Positions 45,274 to 57,170 of a DNA stretch of 64,000 bases are shown here, piece after piece (the stretch's first letter is position 1; each line of letters opens with the position of its first letter). The position numbers and the translations under genes were made by a program. The notes under the pieces are model-generated. The model was given only the letters and a program-made list of their open reading frames with translations. It searched no databases and was not told the origin of the DNA. Source of the DNA: Flavobacterium commune (GTDB taxonomy: Bacteria; Bacteroidota; Bacteroidia; Flavobacteriales; Flavobacteriaceae); the NCBI RefSeq assembly GCF_001857965.1, contig NZ_CP017774.1, forward strand, positions 620,001-684,000, written 5' to 3'.

Positions 45274-46215
45274 TTAAAAGAAATCAGCAACTTCTTTTTT
45301 GGCTTGCTGATATTCTTGCATCATATCTAAAATTATGGCTTCGGCAGTTTTTATTTCGTGAATTAATCCTGCTATCTGCCCTATTTCTAATTCTCCTTCA
45401 ATTAAATCTCCTTCAAAAATACCTCTTTTAGAACGCGCTCTTCCTAATAATTGAGACAAATCCTCCTTAGTAGGGCATTTGGCGTATAACTCCTGAATAT
45501 CCTCAAAAAACTTATTCTTAATCAAACGCACCGGAGTCAACTCTTTCAAGGTTAAATGCGTTCCTCCTTCTTTGGTATTTAAAATTACTTGTTTAAAATT
45601 GTCATGTGCCGAAGATTCCACTGAAGCCGCAAATCGACTGCCTAACTGAACTCCATCGGCTCCTAAAACCATCGCTGCCAACATTCCGTTTCCATTAGCA
45701 ATACCACCGGCTGCAATAATAGGAATTTTTATTTGTTCTTTCACCATTGGAATTAAAGTAAAAGTAGTGGTTTCGTCTCTTCCGTTATGACCTCCTGCTT
45801 CAAAACCTTCAGCAACAACAGCATCAACACCCGCTTCCTGCGCTTTTAAAGCAAATTTGGTACTGCTCACCACATGCACTACAGTAACACCATTTTCTTT
45901 TAAATAAGTAGTCCAGGTCATGGGATTTCCTGCCGAAGTAAAAACAATTTTAACCCCTTCGTCAACAATGATTTTCATAATTTCTTCGATATTGGGATAC
46001 AACATCGGAATATTCACTCCAAAAGGTTTTGAAGTAGCTTTTTTACATTTTTGGATATGCGCTCTTAAAACTTCCGGGTACATCGAACCCGCACCTATCA
46101 AACCCAAACCGCCAGCATTACTAACAGCACTGGCTAATTTATAACCACTTACCCAAACCATTCCTGCCTGAATTATGGGGTATTTAATATTGAAAAGTGT
46201 GGTTATTCTATTCAT
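45274..46215 (-). CDS. Nitronate monooxygenase family flavoprotein
   Basis: A 313-residue FMN TIM-barrel protein of the NMO/FabK-like group, expected to oxidise alkyl nitronates or act as an enoyl reductase. FMN and family motifs are visible: YPIIQAGMVWVSG at the start, SNAGGLGLIGAG, EGFEAGGHNGRD (with the usual catalytic His), IIAAGGIANG and GADGVQLGSRF. ATG 46215 is preferred over the adjacent in-frame GTG at 46218. FabK and NMO cannot be told apart with certainty here. Confidence 0.87.
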   Translation of the reverse strand: MNRITTLFNIKYPIIQAGMVWVSGYKLASAVSNAGGLGLIGAGSMYPEVLRAHIQKCKKATSKPFGVNIPMLYPNIEEIMKIIVDEGVKIVFTSAGNPMTWTTYLKENGVTVVHVVSSTKFALKAQEAGVDAVVAEGFEAGGHNGRDETTTFTLIPMVKEQIKIPIIAAGGIANGNGMLAAMVLGADGVQLGSRFAASVESSAHDNFKQVILNTKEGGTHLTLKELTPVRLIKNKFFEDIQELYAKCPTKEDLSQLLGRARSKRGIFEGDLIEGELEIGQIAGLIHEIKTAEAIILDMMQEYQQAKKEVADFF

Positions 46216-46306
46216 CACAAAAAATTTTTATATTTTTTCAAAAAAAAAGTGATCAACTCCTAAACGAATTAATCACTTAAATATATTATTTTTTTTCGAA
46301 AACGAA

Positions 46307-47494
46307 CTACGAAATCACTCCGGAACCAATTAATTCGTCCCGAATGTGCCAGGCTACAAATTGTCCTTGGGTAATGGCTGATTGTGGTTCTTCAAAAGAA
46401 ACATACATTCCGTCTTCAAATTGATGTAAAGTAGCTTCCTGCAAAGGCTGTCTGTAACGAATTCTAGCCATAACTTTCATTGTTTCTCCATTGGCTAAAG
46501 CCAAATCTTTACGAATCCAATGCACCTCAGATTTTTCTATAAACAAAGCCTTTCTAAACAATCCCGGATGGTGACTTCCCATTCCGGTATAAATTATATT
46601 AGTCTCAACATCAGTTGCTATTACAAATAATCCTTCGGCTGTACCACCTACGTTTAATCCTTTTCGTTGTCCAATGGTAAAATAATGTGCACCTTGATGC
46701 TTTCCTACTTTCTTACCCATTTCAGGCGTATAACGAATTGATTTTGCTGCTAAAGACAAGGCTTCTTCAGTAATCAATTCGTCTGAAACACTAGTATTAT
46801 AAACAGAATTATCTTTGTCAATTTGAACAATAATTCCGTCTTTAGGCTGTAATTTTTGCTGTAAAAATTCCGGAAGACGTACTTTTCCAATAAAACACAA
46901 TCCTTGCGAATCTTTCTTTTCGGCTGTAACCAATTCCATTTCAGCAGCAATTTCACGCACTTGGGGCTTTGTCAATTCACCAATTGGGAAAAGTGATTTT
47001 GCTAATTGTTCCTGCGATAACTGACAAAGAAAATAAGACTGATCTTTATTATTATCTACACCCGAAAGCAATTGATATACTGGCTTTCCGTCCACTTCAA
47101 TTTCGCTTTTTCGGCAATAATGACCTGTTGCCACATAATCGGCACCAAGACTTAAGGCGATTTTCATAAAAACATCAAACTTTATCTCGCGATTACACAA
47201 TACATCAGGATTTGGAGTTCTCCCTTTCTCGTATTCGTTGAACATATAATCAACGATTTTTTCTTTGTATTGTTCACTTAAATCAACGGTTTGAAATGGA
47301 ATTCCTAACTTTTCAGCCACTAACAAAGCATCGTTACTGTCTTCTAACCACGGACAATCATTAGAAATCGTCACCGAATCATCATGCCAGTTTTTCATAA
47401 AAAGACCTATAACCTCATAGCCTTGTTGTTGCAACAAATAAGCCGCAACACTGGAATCGACACCACCGGAAAGTCCTACTACAACACGTTTCAT
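46307..47494 (-). CDS. mnmA: tRNA-specific 2-thiouridylase MnmA
   Basis: A 395-residue enzyme that thiolates U34 of tRNAs for Lys, Glu and Gln using sulfur from the cysteine desulfurase relay. The PP-loop [12 protein letters not shown] is at 8-19, the catalytic Cys100 in PNPDVLCN and the partner Cys200 in SQGLCFIGK. The C-terminal beta-barrel (about 300-395) is complete. Length is typical. It is transcribed from its own promoter. Confidence 0.97.
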   Translation of the reverse strand: MKRVVVGLSGGVDSSVAAYLLQQQGYEVIGLFMKNWHDDSVTISNDCPWLEDSNDALLVAEKLGIPFQTVDLSEQYKEKIVDYMFNEYEKGRTPNPDVLCNREIKFDVFMKIALSLGADYVATGHYCRKSEIEVDGKPVYQLLSGVDNNKDQSYFLCQLSQEQLAKSLFPIGELTKPQVREIAAEMELVTAEKKDSQGLCFIGKVRLPEFLQQKLQPKDGIIVQIDKDNSVYNTSVSDELITEEALSLAAKSIRYTPEMGKKVGKHQGAHYFTIGQRKGLNVGGTAEGLFVIATDVETNIIYTGMGSHHPGLFRKALFIEKSEVHWIRKDLALANGETMKVMARIRYRQPLQEATLHQFEDGMYVSFEEPQSAITQGQFVAWHIRDELIGSGVIS

Positions 47495-47517
47495 AATAAA
47501 GTTTGTTTTTGAGGCTG

Positions 47518-47525
47518 CAAAGGTA
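47518..47525 (-). promoter_or_regulatory. -7 box of the mnmA promoter
   Basis: TACCTTTG on the minus strand is an exact TAnnTTTG and lies 23 bases before the mnmA ATG. The -33 element is not clear. Confidence 0.5.
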
Positions 47526-47593
47526 CAAAGTTTTCAAACGATTCTGATAATTATAACATTCCGTTTGTAATCAAAATCCTTTTGTAAAAAACA

Positions 47594-48298
47594 TTACTTT
47601 GTTTTCGCAATTGGTTTTGCTTTAGGATGACTCATATTTGTTTCTTCTGTTAATTTTCCGTTTTCAAAAAACTGCCAAATTCCCGTTTTCTTTCCGTTTG
47701 TAAATTTACCTTTCGAAACCACATTGCCATCTACATCTTTAAAAACAGCAATCCCATCGTATTGATCGTTTTTAAAAGTAGCCTCTTCTAATACAATTCC
47801 TTTTTCGGAATATTTTTTAGAAATTCCGTTTTTTAGACCTTGCTTGTAATTTGTTTCTTCGGCTATTTTTCCGCTTGGAAAAAACACCGAGCGCAAACCT
47901 TCTAGTTTTCCGTTTTTATAATTCTCAATACTCATAATCGTTTTAGAAGCTTTGTGGTAATATTTCCATTCGCCTTCAAACAATTTATTGACTACTTTTC
48001 CTTCACTGACTTTATTATTACTTTGATCATAAAAAACCGTGTAAGCTGCATTATCATTAGCATTAAATGTACGTGTTGCAATAACAGTCCCCGCCTTAGT
48101 ATCATCATAAAACTTAAACTCACCAATTTCTTTGCCATGAGAAAAAGTTCCTTCATAGCGCAATCTTTTTGATTCCGGATAAAAACCTTTCCACAAACCA
48201 TCTTTTTTTTGCTCACTATCCAATTGATTAATTCCTATTTGCGCTATTAGAGTCATCCATTGTAAAAAGAAAAAGAAAAACAAGCTCTTTTTTATCAT
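47594..48298 (-). CDS. Secreted MORN-variant (YwqK-type) repeat protein
   Basis: A 234-residue protein with a signal peptide (about 1-20, ending TLIAQ) and about seven MORN-2 repeats with the pattern KNGKLEGxxxxFxxNGKxxxETNY. It is a short relative of the large TPR-MORN protein at 36.4 kb. ATG 48298 is chosen; the in-frame TTG at 48307 would add three residues. It stands alone between mnmA and a 329-base gap, so its partner, if any, is not adjacent. Confidence 0.8.
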   Translation of the reverse strand: MIKKSLFFFFFLQWMTLIAQIGINQLDSEQKKDGLWKGFYPESKRLRYEGTFSHGKEIGEFKFYDDTKAGTVIATRTFNANDNAAYTVFYDQSNNKVSEGKVVNKLFEGEWKYYHKASKTIMSIENYKNGKLEGLRSVFFPSGKIAEETNYKQGLKNGISKKYSEKGIVLEEATFKNDQYDGIAVFKDVDGNVVSKGKFTNGKKTGIWQFFENGKLTEETNMSHPKAKPIAKTK

Positions 48299-48627
48299 TT
48301 TGGTCAAATTTAATTTTTAACAATAATTATTTATTCATTTCATCAACACTTAGCCAAAACTGTTTGTAGATAATCTCTAGAAGACAGTAATTTGACTATA
48401 CCAATCTTTAGTCAAATTTACTAAATGAAGCTTAGAAACAAGAATTAATCAGCACGATATTTTGTTTAACCAAAACAACGAGTTTATTAAACAAAAAACC
48501 TTATTATCAATAGAAAAGCAATATCTCAAACGCTAAACAACTATTAATCAAATTATAAAGTAATTTTTGTTTAACTTTTATTAATTAACTTTAAACAAAA
48601 TTAACAACAACTATAAAACTAAAAATT
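48299..48627. other. 329-bp intergenic region, divergent promoters presumed
   Basis: Very AT-rich DNA between the divergent MORN and FAS1 genes. The pair gtaatttgactatacca / tctttagtcaaatttac at 48390-48420 shares tttgac/gtcaaa inverted halves, which might be an operator. No exact TAnnTTTG box and no ORF are visible. Confidence 0.4.
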
Positions 48628-49587
48628 ATGAAAATTGTATCAAAATTTAGAATTGCCCTAACTTGTATTGCATTTTTATCTTTAATGGTATCTTGCGATA
48701 ACGACGACAATCCAAAACCGGTTGATAACACCATAACCGGACTAGCAGTTAAAAATTCAAACCTTAAAATTCTAGTACAAGCTTTAACCCGAGCTGAATT
48801 AGCAACTACACTAAAAGGAACAGGCCCTTTTACGGTGTTTGCACCTACAGACGCAGCATTTACAGCCTTTTTAGAAACAACTCCTTATGCAACAATTAAC
48901 GACGTACCAAAAGACGTATTAACACAAATTCTATTAAATCATGTAGTTAGCGGAAAAGTAAAATCTACTGACTTAACAACTGGCTATGTTAAAACACTTG
49001 CCAAAAGTGCTACCTCAGGAACAAATACAATGAGCATGTATGTAGATCTTACATCAGGAGTAGAACTAAATGGAGTTGCTAAAGTAATAACTGCTGATGT
49101 AATGGCTTCTAATGGTGTAATTCACGTGGTTGATGCAGTAATCAATCTGCCTACAATTGTTACACACGCTACCGCTAATCCTAACTTTACATCATTAGTA
49201 GGAGCTTTAACCGGAGCAGGTCAACCTGACTTTGTTAGCATTTTATCAGGAACAGGACCTTTTACTGTATTTGCACCAACAAATGCCGCATTTACTGCAT
49301 TGAATACAGAACTAGCTCCAGGTGGAGTTGCGGGAGTTTCAGCTGCCAATTTGACGAAAGTATTGCAATACCATGTTGTAAATGGAAATATTTTAGCTGC
49401 AAGCTTAACCGAAGGACAGATAGTCAATACACTACAAACTCCACAAACATTCACTGTTCAATTGACTGGAGGTGCTAAAATAAAGGATTTTAACAATAGA
49501 ATTTCAAATATTACCGCAACAGATGTTCAATGTTCCAATGGTGTCATCCATGTAATTGACAAGGTGTTATTGCCTAATTTGAATTAA
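48628..49587 (+). CDS. Fasciclin (FAS1) domain lipoprotein, two domains
   Basis: A 319-residue predicted lipoprotein: the signal ends LSLMVSC with the lipobox Cys at about 24, followed by DNDDN (a flexible, possibly surface-export tether). Two FAS1 domains lie at about 34-172 and 180-318, each with the H1 motif GPFTVFAPTDAAF or GPFTVFAPTNAAF and the H2-like SNGVIHVVD/SNGVIHVID. FAS1 proteins take part in cell-surface adhesion. It is a single gene with a strong bidirectional terminator downstream. Confidence 0.93.
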   Translation: MKIVSKFRIALTCIAFLSLMVSCDNDDNPKPVDNTITGLAVKNSNLKILVQALTRAELATTLKGTGPFTVFAPTDAAFTAFLETTPYATINDVPKDVLTQILLNHVVSGKVKSTDLTTGYVKTLAKSATSGTNTMSMYVDLTSGVELNGVAKVITADVMASNGVIHVVDAVINLPTIVTHATANPNFTSLVGALTGAGQPDFVSILSGTGPFTVFAPTNAAFTALNTELAPGGVAGVSAANLTKVLQYHVVNGNILAASLTEGQIVNTLQTPQTFTVQLTGGAKIKDFNNRISNITATDVQCSNGVIHVIDKVLLPNLN

Positions 49588-49596
49588 TACCAAACA

Positions 49597-49628
49597 TAAA
49601 AAAAGCTCTCAAATTGAGAGCTTTTTTA
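49597..49628. terminator. Bidirectional rho-independent terminator
   Basis: The stem aaaaaagctctcaa pairs with ttgagagctttttt around a single-base centre (49598-49612 with 49614-49627). It serves the convergent FAS1 and yidC genes. Confidence 0.92.
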
Positions 49629-49641
49629 TGTTTTAACTGTA

Positions 49642-51534
49642 TTATTTCTTTTTATTTTGCGCTTTCATGGCTTCTTGTTGTGCCATAGCTTCTTGTAATT
49701 TTTGCTGAAACTTACTTGGTTTCTTAGGCTCTTTCTTTTTGTTTTCCTGAATTTGAGCATGAATCTTATCACTATCAATAATATAGTTTTTGATAACTAA
49801 CATAATTCCGATGGTAATAGTATTCGAAACAAAATAATACAAACTCAATCCTGAGGCATAACTATTAAAGAACAACAACATCATTAATGGCGAAATATAC
49901 ACCATAATTTGCATCATCTTAGCCATATCAGGCATTCCTTCCTGTTGTGGTGTTGCCATTTGCTGGTCTCCGGTTGTCATTTTCATATAAAAGAAAATTG
50001 CAATCGAAGCTAAAATTGGGAATAAACTAATATGATCGCCATAAGCAGGAATATGGAAAGGCAATTTGTAAACTGAATCAAATGAAGACAAATCGTCTGC
50101 CCAGAAAAATCCTTTTTGCCTTAGCTCAATAGCGGCCGGGAAAAACTGGAATAAGGCATAAAAAACAGGCATCTGCAGCAAACCGGGAACACAACCAGCC
50201 ATCGGGTTTACCCCTGCTTTGTTGTATAATTTCATAGTTTCTTGCTGTTTTTTCATAGGCTCTTCCTTGAATTTCTCAGCAATTTCAGTGATTTCAGGAC
50301 GCAATACTTTCATTTTTGCCTGAGACAGGAACGACTTGTATGTAACAGGGGACATGATTAATTTTACTAAAATAGTAAACAATACAATTGCCCAACCTTG
50401 TGAAATAAACATACTCAACAAACCATACATTGGGATAAAAGCATGACGGTTAATCCAACCGAAAATCCCCCAACCCAGTGCTACAATATCTTCAAGATTT
50501 CTATCGTAAGATTTTAATAATTTATAATCTGTAGGACCATAATACCAATTCATTTTTTGGTCAATCTCTCCATTTTTAAAAGCCAATGGCATTACTGCCT
50601 TGAATTGTTTTGTAAACGTAGTATCCACCTTATCATCATTTACTAAATTGTTAGAATACAATTCAGCTGTTTTAAATGGCGTTGACGACAACAGAATAGA
50701 AGAAAAGAAATGTTGTTTGTAAGCTACATAAGAAACACTCTCAGCTGTTTCTGTTTTATCATTTCCCTGACCTAAATAATCGCTTTTACCTTCTTCATAT
50801 TCAAAATAAACTTCAGAATAACGGTTTTCATAAGAAATACTTTTTTCGTTAGTATAGGTCTTAAGGTTCCATTCTAACTGCAATGGTTTTTCTGTTTTCA
50901 AAACGTTATTCAATCCTTGGGTTTGAATATCAAAATCCAACATATAATCAGTTGCTTTTAATACATATTTATATTCCAAATAGGCATTATCAGCTGCTTT
51001 TAAACGCATTGTCAAAATTTGGTCTTCACCATTTTTTGTCAAAGTTGGTTCAAAATAAAGATCTTTAGTATTTAAAGTATGATTGTCTTTCGTTAATAAC
51101 TGAAGATTAAACTGTGCATTATTATCTTTAATTAATTGCACTAATTTACCTGAACCTTTTTTAAATCGTTCAAAGTTTTTTAAAGTTGCCTCAGCAATAT
51201 AACCACCTTTATTAGCAATTTTAAGCTTTACTAATTTGTTTTCGATAGTAGTATAATCATCCTTAGCAGAAGCTAAAGTGGCCGAATAAGCAAAACTCCC
51301 TAAAGATTTTTGTAATTGTGCCAATTTCAAAGTATCATTAGCTACAGCCGGAGCTACGTTTAATTTTGCAGCATTTTGCACTTTAGCATCTTCTTTAACG
51401 ACCAATTCTTTTTTGGCTTTTTCCGCAGCTAGTTCGGCTTCAGTAGGCTTATTTTGATACATTATCCAAAGCAAAATACCAAAAATCAATACAAAACCGA
51501 TTAACGAATTAGGGTCAAACTTTTTTTCTTCCAT
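49642..51534 (-). CDS. yidC: Membrane protein insertase YidC
   Basis: A 630-residue insertase. The N-terminal signal-anchor helix is at 8-26, a large periplasmic domain spans about 60-345, and the conserved C-terminal 60K inner-membrane core with five helices spans about 355-590, including LVKLIMSPVTYKSF and the Met/Gln-rich cytoplasmic loop. The tail is basic and glutamine-rich (QEAMKAQNKKK), as in Bacteroidetes YidC. It inserts membrane proteins alone or with SecYEG. It lies 65 bases downstream of pyrG on the same strand, an arrangement that suggests co-transcription. Confidence 0.96.
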   Translation of the reverse strand: MEEKKFDPNSLIGFVLIFGILLWIMYQNKPTEAELAAEKAKKELVVKEDAKVQNAAKLNVAPAVANDTLKLAQLQKSLGSFAYSATLASAKDDYTTIENKLVKLKIANKGGYIAEATLKNFERFKKGSGKLVQLIKDNNAQFNLQLLTKDNHTLNTKDLYFEPTLTKNGEDQILTMRLKAADNAYLEYKYVLKATDYMLDFDIQTQGLNNVLKTEKPLQLEWNLKTYTNEKSISYENRYSEVYFEYEEGKSDYLGQGNDKTETAESVSYVAYKQHFFSSILLSSTPFKTAELYSNNLVNDDKVDTTFTKQFKAVMPLAFKNGEIDQKMNWYYGPTDYKLLKSYDRNLEDIVALGWGIFGWINRHAFIPMYGLLSMFISQGWAIVLFTILVKLIMSPVTYKSFLSQAKMKVLRPEITEIAEKFKEEPMKKQQETMKLYNKAGVNPMAGCVPGLLQMPVFYALFQFFPAAIELRQKGFFWADDLSSFDSVYKLPFHIPAYGDHISLFPILASIAIFFYMKMTTGDQQMATPQQEGMPDMAKMMQIMVYISPLMMLLFFNSYASGLSLYYFVSNTITIGIMLVIKNYIIDSDKIHAQIQENKKKEPKKPSKFQQKLQEAMAQQEAMKAQNKKK

Positions 51535-51599
51535 TATTACGCGACTTATTTTTATTGGCTTTTTGAGCCTAATTTATTTGATTCTATAACTAGAAAACA

Positions 51600-53222
<1,623 letters not shown>

Positions 53223-53255
53223 CTAGTTTGTATTGTAGTTGTGTAAAAAACGTGG

Positions 53256-53263
53256 CAAAAATA
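53256..53263 (-). promoter_or_regulatory. -7 box of the pyrG promoter
   Basis: TATTTTTG on the minus strand matches TAnnTTTG exactly, 39 bases before the pyrG ATG. No TTG is seen at the normal spacing. Confidence 0.45.
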
Positions 53264-53338
53264 CGATTATAAATTTAGATTATGCTAATTTGGAAATGAG
53301 ATAATTTCTAAAATTGAGATTTGTTAATACAAAAATAA

Positions 53339-53372
53339 AAACCTCATTAAATTTAGAATTCAATGAGGTTTT
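53339..53372 (-). terminator. Rho-independent terminator for the LysM-DUF3820 genes
   Basis: aaaacctcatt (53339-53349) pairs with aatgaggtttt (53362-53372). On the minus strand a T-rich run follows. The hairpin overlaps the stop codon of the DUF3820 gene. Confidence 0.8.
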
Positions 53373-53593
53373 GGGTATCTTTTTTTAATATTTCGTATCA
53401 ATTCTTCTAAACCATTCAACTTTAGTTCGTAAATCAGTTGTAGCTGCTCCCCTAATTCTCCTTTTGGAAAGCCTTTATTGTGATACCAAACCACATAATA
53501 CTCAGGCAAATCAATAAGAAACCTGCCTTCGTATTTCCCAAAAGGCATTTTAGTATGCGCTAATTTTATCAGTTTTTGTTGATTTGCATCCAT
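53360..53593 (-). CDS. DUF3820 family protein
   Basis: A 77-residue protein with the family core MPFGKYEGRFLIDLPEYYVVW, expected at the start of DUF3820. Proteins of this family carry a fold seen near exonuclease and quorum-sensing proteins, but no activity is known. ATG 53593 is preferred to the in-frame TTG at 53605. It starts 14 bases after the LysM gene stop and so is probably its operon partner. Confidence 0.8.
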   Translation of the reverse strand: MDANQQKLIKLAHTKMPFGKYEGRFLIDLPEYYVVWYHNKGFPKGELGEQLQLIYELKLNGLEELIRNIKKRYPKPH

Positions 53594-53606
53594 TAAAAAA
53601 AACAAA

Positions 53607-55517
53607 TTAATTAGCCACTTTTTCAGTCAAATCGGCATCATAATACATGATATAAACTCCTTTGTTAATATAGCCTGCATTGTCTTTCTTATAATACTCA
53701 AATTTATTTTCAAATTGCTCTGTTGCAACCGCACTTACCGTTTCCTCAAAAGGTTTATTTTGCATCAAACGCATCATGGTATCAAAAGTAACATCAAAAC
53801 CTCTTACAGCATAATCACTTGGCGCAATCGAATTGATTTTTCTGAATTTATTCTCGAAAACAACTCCTTCAGGCGAATTATTATCTCTGGTTACCGAAGG
53901 ATACATCAATTTTAATTTCACCAAATTGGAGAAACTAATTTCATCAGTATCCAAAGTTTCATTTGGCTCCAAAATAACCAACTGAACCTGATAATCAGCC
54001 ATTGCACTCAACATTGAAGCAATAGTTGCTTTAATCATCATAGTATTAGCTGTTTCCATAACCACATAATTCATCCTACCCGCAACTAACATTCCCCTCA
54101 AAGTTTCGGCAGCAACACTTCCTCTCTCAGTCAAAGGAACTAATCGCACATCAGGCTGATTCAATTTAAGATACTGTATTACAGATTCTTTCTTTCTATC
54201 CACAACCGCAACAATATTTCCTTTTTTGGATCGCATGTAATCAAACATAGCAGTCTTCAAAACATCATTTACAGGAACCGATTGATACAAATTGGCTATC
54301 GAATTCCCAGCATCTTTTGACAATGGAGAAATCACAGGTACATTATTACCCCCTAACAAACGGGCGGTAGTTTCAGCATTATTTTGATAAAAAGGACCAA
54401 CAACAGCATCGGCAGTTTGCAAATTATTAGCTTTAACAACCGTAGCAATATCTGAACCATATTTTTTTTCTTCCGAATCTATAATTTGTACATCTATAGG
54501 CAATCCCAAAGTTTTAGCCGAATCTATCGCCATTAAGGCTCCCGCATAAAAATCGAGAGTCATATTCAAAAACTTATCCTTCTTTAGCTGCTCAACCACT
54601 GAGTTTACTGAATCTCCCTCTACTCTGACTACATTAAACGGCAAAAGCATAACCATCTTTTTACGCACTCCGTTAATTTTAGGAGTTAAATCAGCATATA
54701 CTTTATTTTCCTGAACGGCGGAAGAAGCAGAACCAGCTGGCACTTTTAAAAGCATTCCTATTTCAACACCATTTTTAAGTTCAGGATTTAAAACCAATAA
54801 TTCTTCCTGACTCATATCGAACATTTTAGACAAACTATACAAGGTTTCTTTTGGTTTCACTTCATAAGTCACATATTTCTTAACCGGTGCCGCAACAACC
54901 TCTTGCCTAACCGGTTCTTTTTGAGACAAAACAACAGCATTCTTAGCTGGATTTCCTTTGATTAACAAATGAGAACCAATAGTCAAATTAGCTACGATTT
55001 CAGGATTTTTCTTTTCTAATTCGGCAATAGTAATACCGTATTTCTTAGCAATTGAAAATTTAGTTTCTTTAGGAAGCACATCATGATACAAAGGTTTCTC
55101 CTGAAGCACCACCTTAGGTTTAGTAGCATTTTTAGATGGGATTACTAAAACCTGATCTATTTGCAAACCCTCTGTTTCTAAAAAAGGATTCGCTTTTTTC
55201 AAATCAGCATCCGAAACATTATATTTTTTTTCGATTCCAAACAAAGTTTCTTTAGGCAACACTTTATGCGTTATTTCTGCCGGAGTAGCTACCTTTTTCA
55301 AAGCTGCTTTAGCAGGAATCAAAAGCATCATTTTAGGACTTAATTTTCTTTGAGCATCAGGGTTTAATTTATAAATATCATAAGGAGTCACTTGATACTT
55401 CTTAGCAATGTCATTTATCGTTTCTCCGCTTTCTACTTTATGCGTTATCGTTCCTTGCGAAATAACAAGATTGGTAAACATTAAAACAGGAATCCAAATT
55501 GCAAAAAAATACTTCAT
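53607..55517 (-). CDS. LysM-repeat protein fused to a periplasmic-binding-protein-like domain
   Basis: A 636-residue exported protein (signal 1-20, VISQG). Four LysM modules lie at about 24-70, 82-130, 142-188 and 215-262 (each with ITHKV- or YEV-type strand, GE/KET turn and IAKKY helix), joined by short Lys/Pro/Ala linkers. A type I periplasmic-binding fold follows at about 285-625 (KKMVMLLPFNVV, DAVVGPFYQNNAETTARLL). The LysM part should bind peptidoglycan. The design recalls LpoA-like envelope regulators of cell-wall synthesis, but that is inference. Confidence 0.87.
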   Translation of the reverse strand: MKYFFAIWIPVLMFTNLVISQGTITHKVESGETINDIAKKYQVTPYDIYKLNPDAQRKLSPKMMLLIPAKAALKKVATPAEITHKVLPKETLFGIEKKYNVSDADLKKANPFLETEGLQIDQVLVIPSKNATKPKVVLQEKPLYHDVLPKETKFSIAKKYGITIAELEKKNPEIVANLTIGSHLLIKGNPAKNAVVLSQKEPVRQEVVAAPVKKYVTYEVKPKETLYSLSKMFDMSQEELLVLNPELKNGVEIGMLLKVPAGSASSAVQENKVYADLTPKINGVRKKMVMLLPFNVVRVEGDSVNSVVEQLKKDKFLNMTLDFYAGALMAIDSAKTLGLPIDVQIIDSEEKKYGSDIATVVKANNLQTADAVVGPFYQNNAETTARLLGGNNVPVISPLSKDAGNSIANLYQSVPVNDVLKTAMFDYMRSKKGNIVAVVDRKKESVIQYLKLNQPDVRLVPLTERGSVAAETLRGMLVAGRMNYVVMETANTMMIKATIASMLSAMADYQVQLVILEPNETLDTDEISFSNLVKLKLMYPSVTRDNNSPEGVVFENKFRKINSIAPSDYAVRGFDVTFDTMMRLMQNKPFEETVSAVATEQFENKFEYYKKDNAGYINKGVYIMYYDADLTEKVAN

Positions 55518-55555
55518 TCGATTATTTTATTAAAAAAAATTATTAAACTAAAGAT

Positions 55556-55600
55556 AAAAAAACGGTACCAAATTTTATTCCAAAATCTGATACCGTTTTT
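55556..55600. terminator. Rho-independent terminator after guaA
   Basis: An imperfect stem (cggta with taccg, then accaaatttt region with aaaatctg) around the loop ATTCC, with an A-run at 55556-55562 and a T-run at 55596-55600. It can work on either strand and separates guaA from the LysM gene. Confidence 0.8.
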
Positions 55601-55635
55601 ATAATAACTAAGAAACGTCAACTAAGAAGTTTCTA

Positions 55636-57165
55636 TTATTCCCACTCAATTGTTGCTGGTGGTTTTGAACTAATATCATAAACAACACGATTCACCCCTT
55701 TTACCTTGTTGATAATATCATTAGATACTTTCATCAGGAAATCATAAGGCAAGTGAACCCAGTCAGCAGTCATACCATCGGTAGATTCTACAGCACGTAG
55801 CGCAACAACTTTTTCGTAAGTACGCTCGTCACCCATAACCCCAACACTATTTACAGGAAGCAAAATTGCTCCAGCCTGCCAAACTTTATCATACAATCCC
55901 CAAGATTTCAATCCGTCGATAAAAACTTTATCTACATCTTGTAAAATTTGTACTTTTTCTAAAGTAATATCTCCTAAAATACGGATAGACAATCCAGGTC
56001 CCGGAAAAGGATGTCTTCCTAATAATTCAGGATCAATTCCTAAAGATGCTCCCACTCTACGTACCTCATCTTTAAAAAGCATACGCAAAGGTTCTACAAT
56101 TTTTAATTTCATATAATCCGGCAAACCTCCCACATTATGGTGCGATTTAATTGTTGCCGATGGTCCTTTTACAGAAACCGATTCGATAACATCAGGATAT
56201 ATTGTACCTTGGGCTAACCAGGTAACATCTTCAATTTTATGTGACTCATCGTCAAACACTTCGATAAAAGCATTTCCGATGGCTTTTCTTTTCAATTCCG
56301 GATCAGTAACTCCAGCCAGGGCATCATAAAAACGTTGAGAAGCATCTACTCCTTTAACGTTTAATCCCATTCCTTGGTATTGATCTAAAACACTTTGAAA
56401 CTCATTCTTACGAAGCAAACCATTATTAACAAAAATACAATACAGGTTTTTTCCGATTGCTTTGTTCAACAAAACCGCTGCCACAGTTGAATCTACACCT
56501 CCTGAAAGTCCAAGAACAACTTTGTCGTTTCCGATTTTTTCTTTCATTTCAGCCACGATTTCTTCAACGAAAGCATTTGGCGTAAAATTTTGAGGAACAT
56601 GAGCAATTTTCACTAAAAAATTCTCTAACATTTGTTTCCCGTCAGTAGAATGATACACTTCCGGGTGGTATTGAATAGCATAAGTGGTCTCACCTTCAAT
56701 CTTATAAGCTGCAAATTCCACATCATGTGTGCTTGCTAACTTCACACCATTAGTCGGTAAAGCCTTAATACTATCACTATGACTCATCCAAACCTGACTG
56801 TTTAGAGAAACTCCTTCAAAGAAAACTTCATCTTCTTTAATATAAGACAAGTTTGCTCTACCGTATTCTCTAGTGTTTGAAGCAGCAACTTCACCTCCGC
56901 TAAAATGAGACAAATATTGCGCACCGTAACACACGGCAAGCATTGGCAATTTCCCTCTGATTTCAGACAAATCAGGATGTGGTGCATCTTCTGCACGAAC
57001 AGAAAATGGACTTCCTCCCAAAATTACAGCTTTGTAACTTGACAAATCTGAAGGGATATTATTGTATGGAAAAATTTCGCAGAATATATTTAATTCGCGA
57101 ACTCTACGCGCAATCAGCTGAGTGTATTGCGAACCGAAATCTAAAATAAGTACGTTGTGTTGCAT
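55636..57165 (-). CDS. guaA: GMP synthase (glutamine-hydrolysing)
   Basis: A 509-residue enzyme converting XMP to GMP. The N-terminal class I amidotransferase domain has Cys79 ([11 protein letters not shown]) and the His-Glu pair in [10 protein letters not shown]. The ATP-pyrophosphatase domain has the PP-loop [11 protein letters not shown] near residue 227. The C-terminal dimerisation domain ends in [11 protein letters not shown], the family end. A consensus promoter places the transcript start almost at the ATG (see the promoter entry). Confidence 0.98.
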   Translation of the reverse strand: MQHNVLILDFGSQYTQLIARRVRELNIFCEIFPYNNIPSDLSSYKAVILGGSPFSVRAEDAPHPDLSEIRGKLPMLAVCYGAQYLSHFSGGEVAASNTREYGRANLSYIKEDEVFFEGVSLNSQVWMSHSDSIKALPTNGVKLASTHDVEFAAYKIEGETTYAIQYHPEVYHSTDGKQMLENFLVKIAHVPQNFTPNAFVEEIVAEMKEKIGNDKVVLGLSGGVDSTVAAVLLNKAIGKNLYCIFVNNGLLRKNEFQSVLDQYQGMGLNVKGVDASQRFYDALAGVTDPELKRKAIGNAFIEVFDDESHKIEDVTWLAQGTIYPDVIESVSVKGPSATIKSHHNVGGLPDYMKLKIVEPLRMLFKDEVRRVGASLGIDPELLGRHPFPGPGLSIRILGDITLEKVQILQDVDKVFIDGLKSWGLYDKVWQAGAILLPVNSVGVMGDERTYEKVVALRAVESTDGMTADWVHLPYDFLMKVSNDIINKVKGVNRVVYDISSKPPATIEWE

Positions 57166-57170
57166 GGGCG

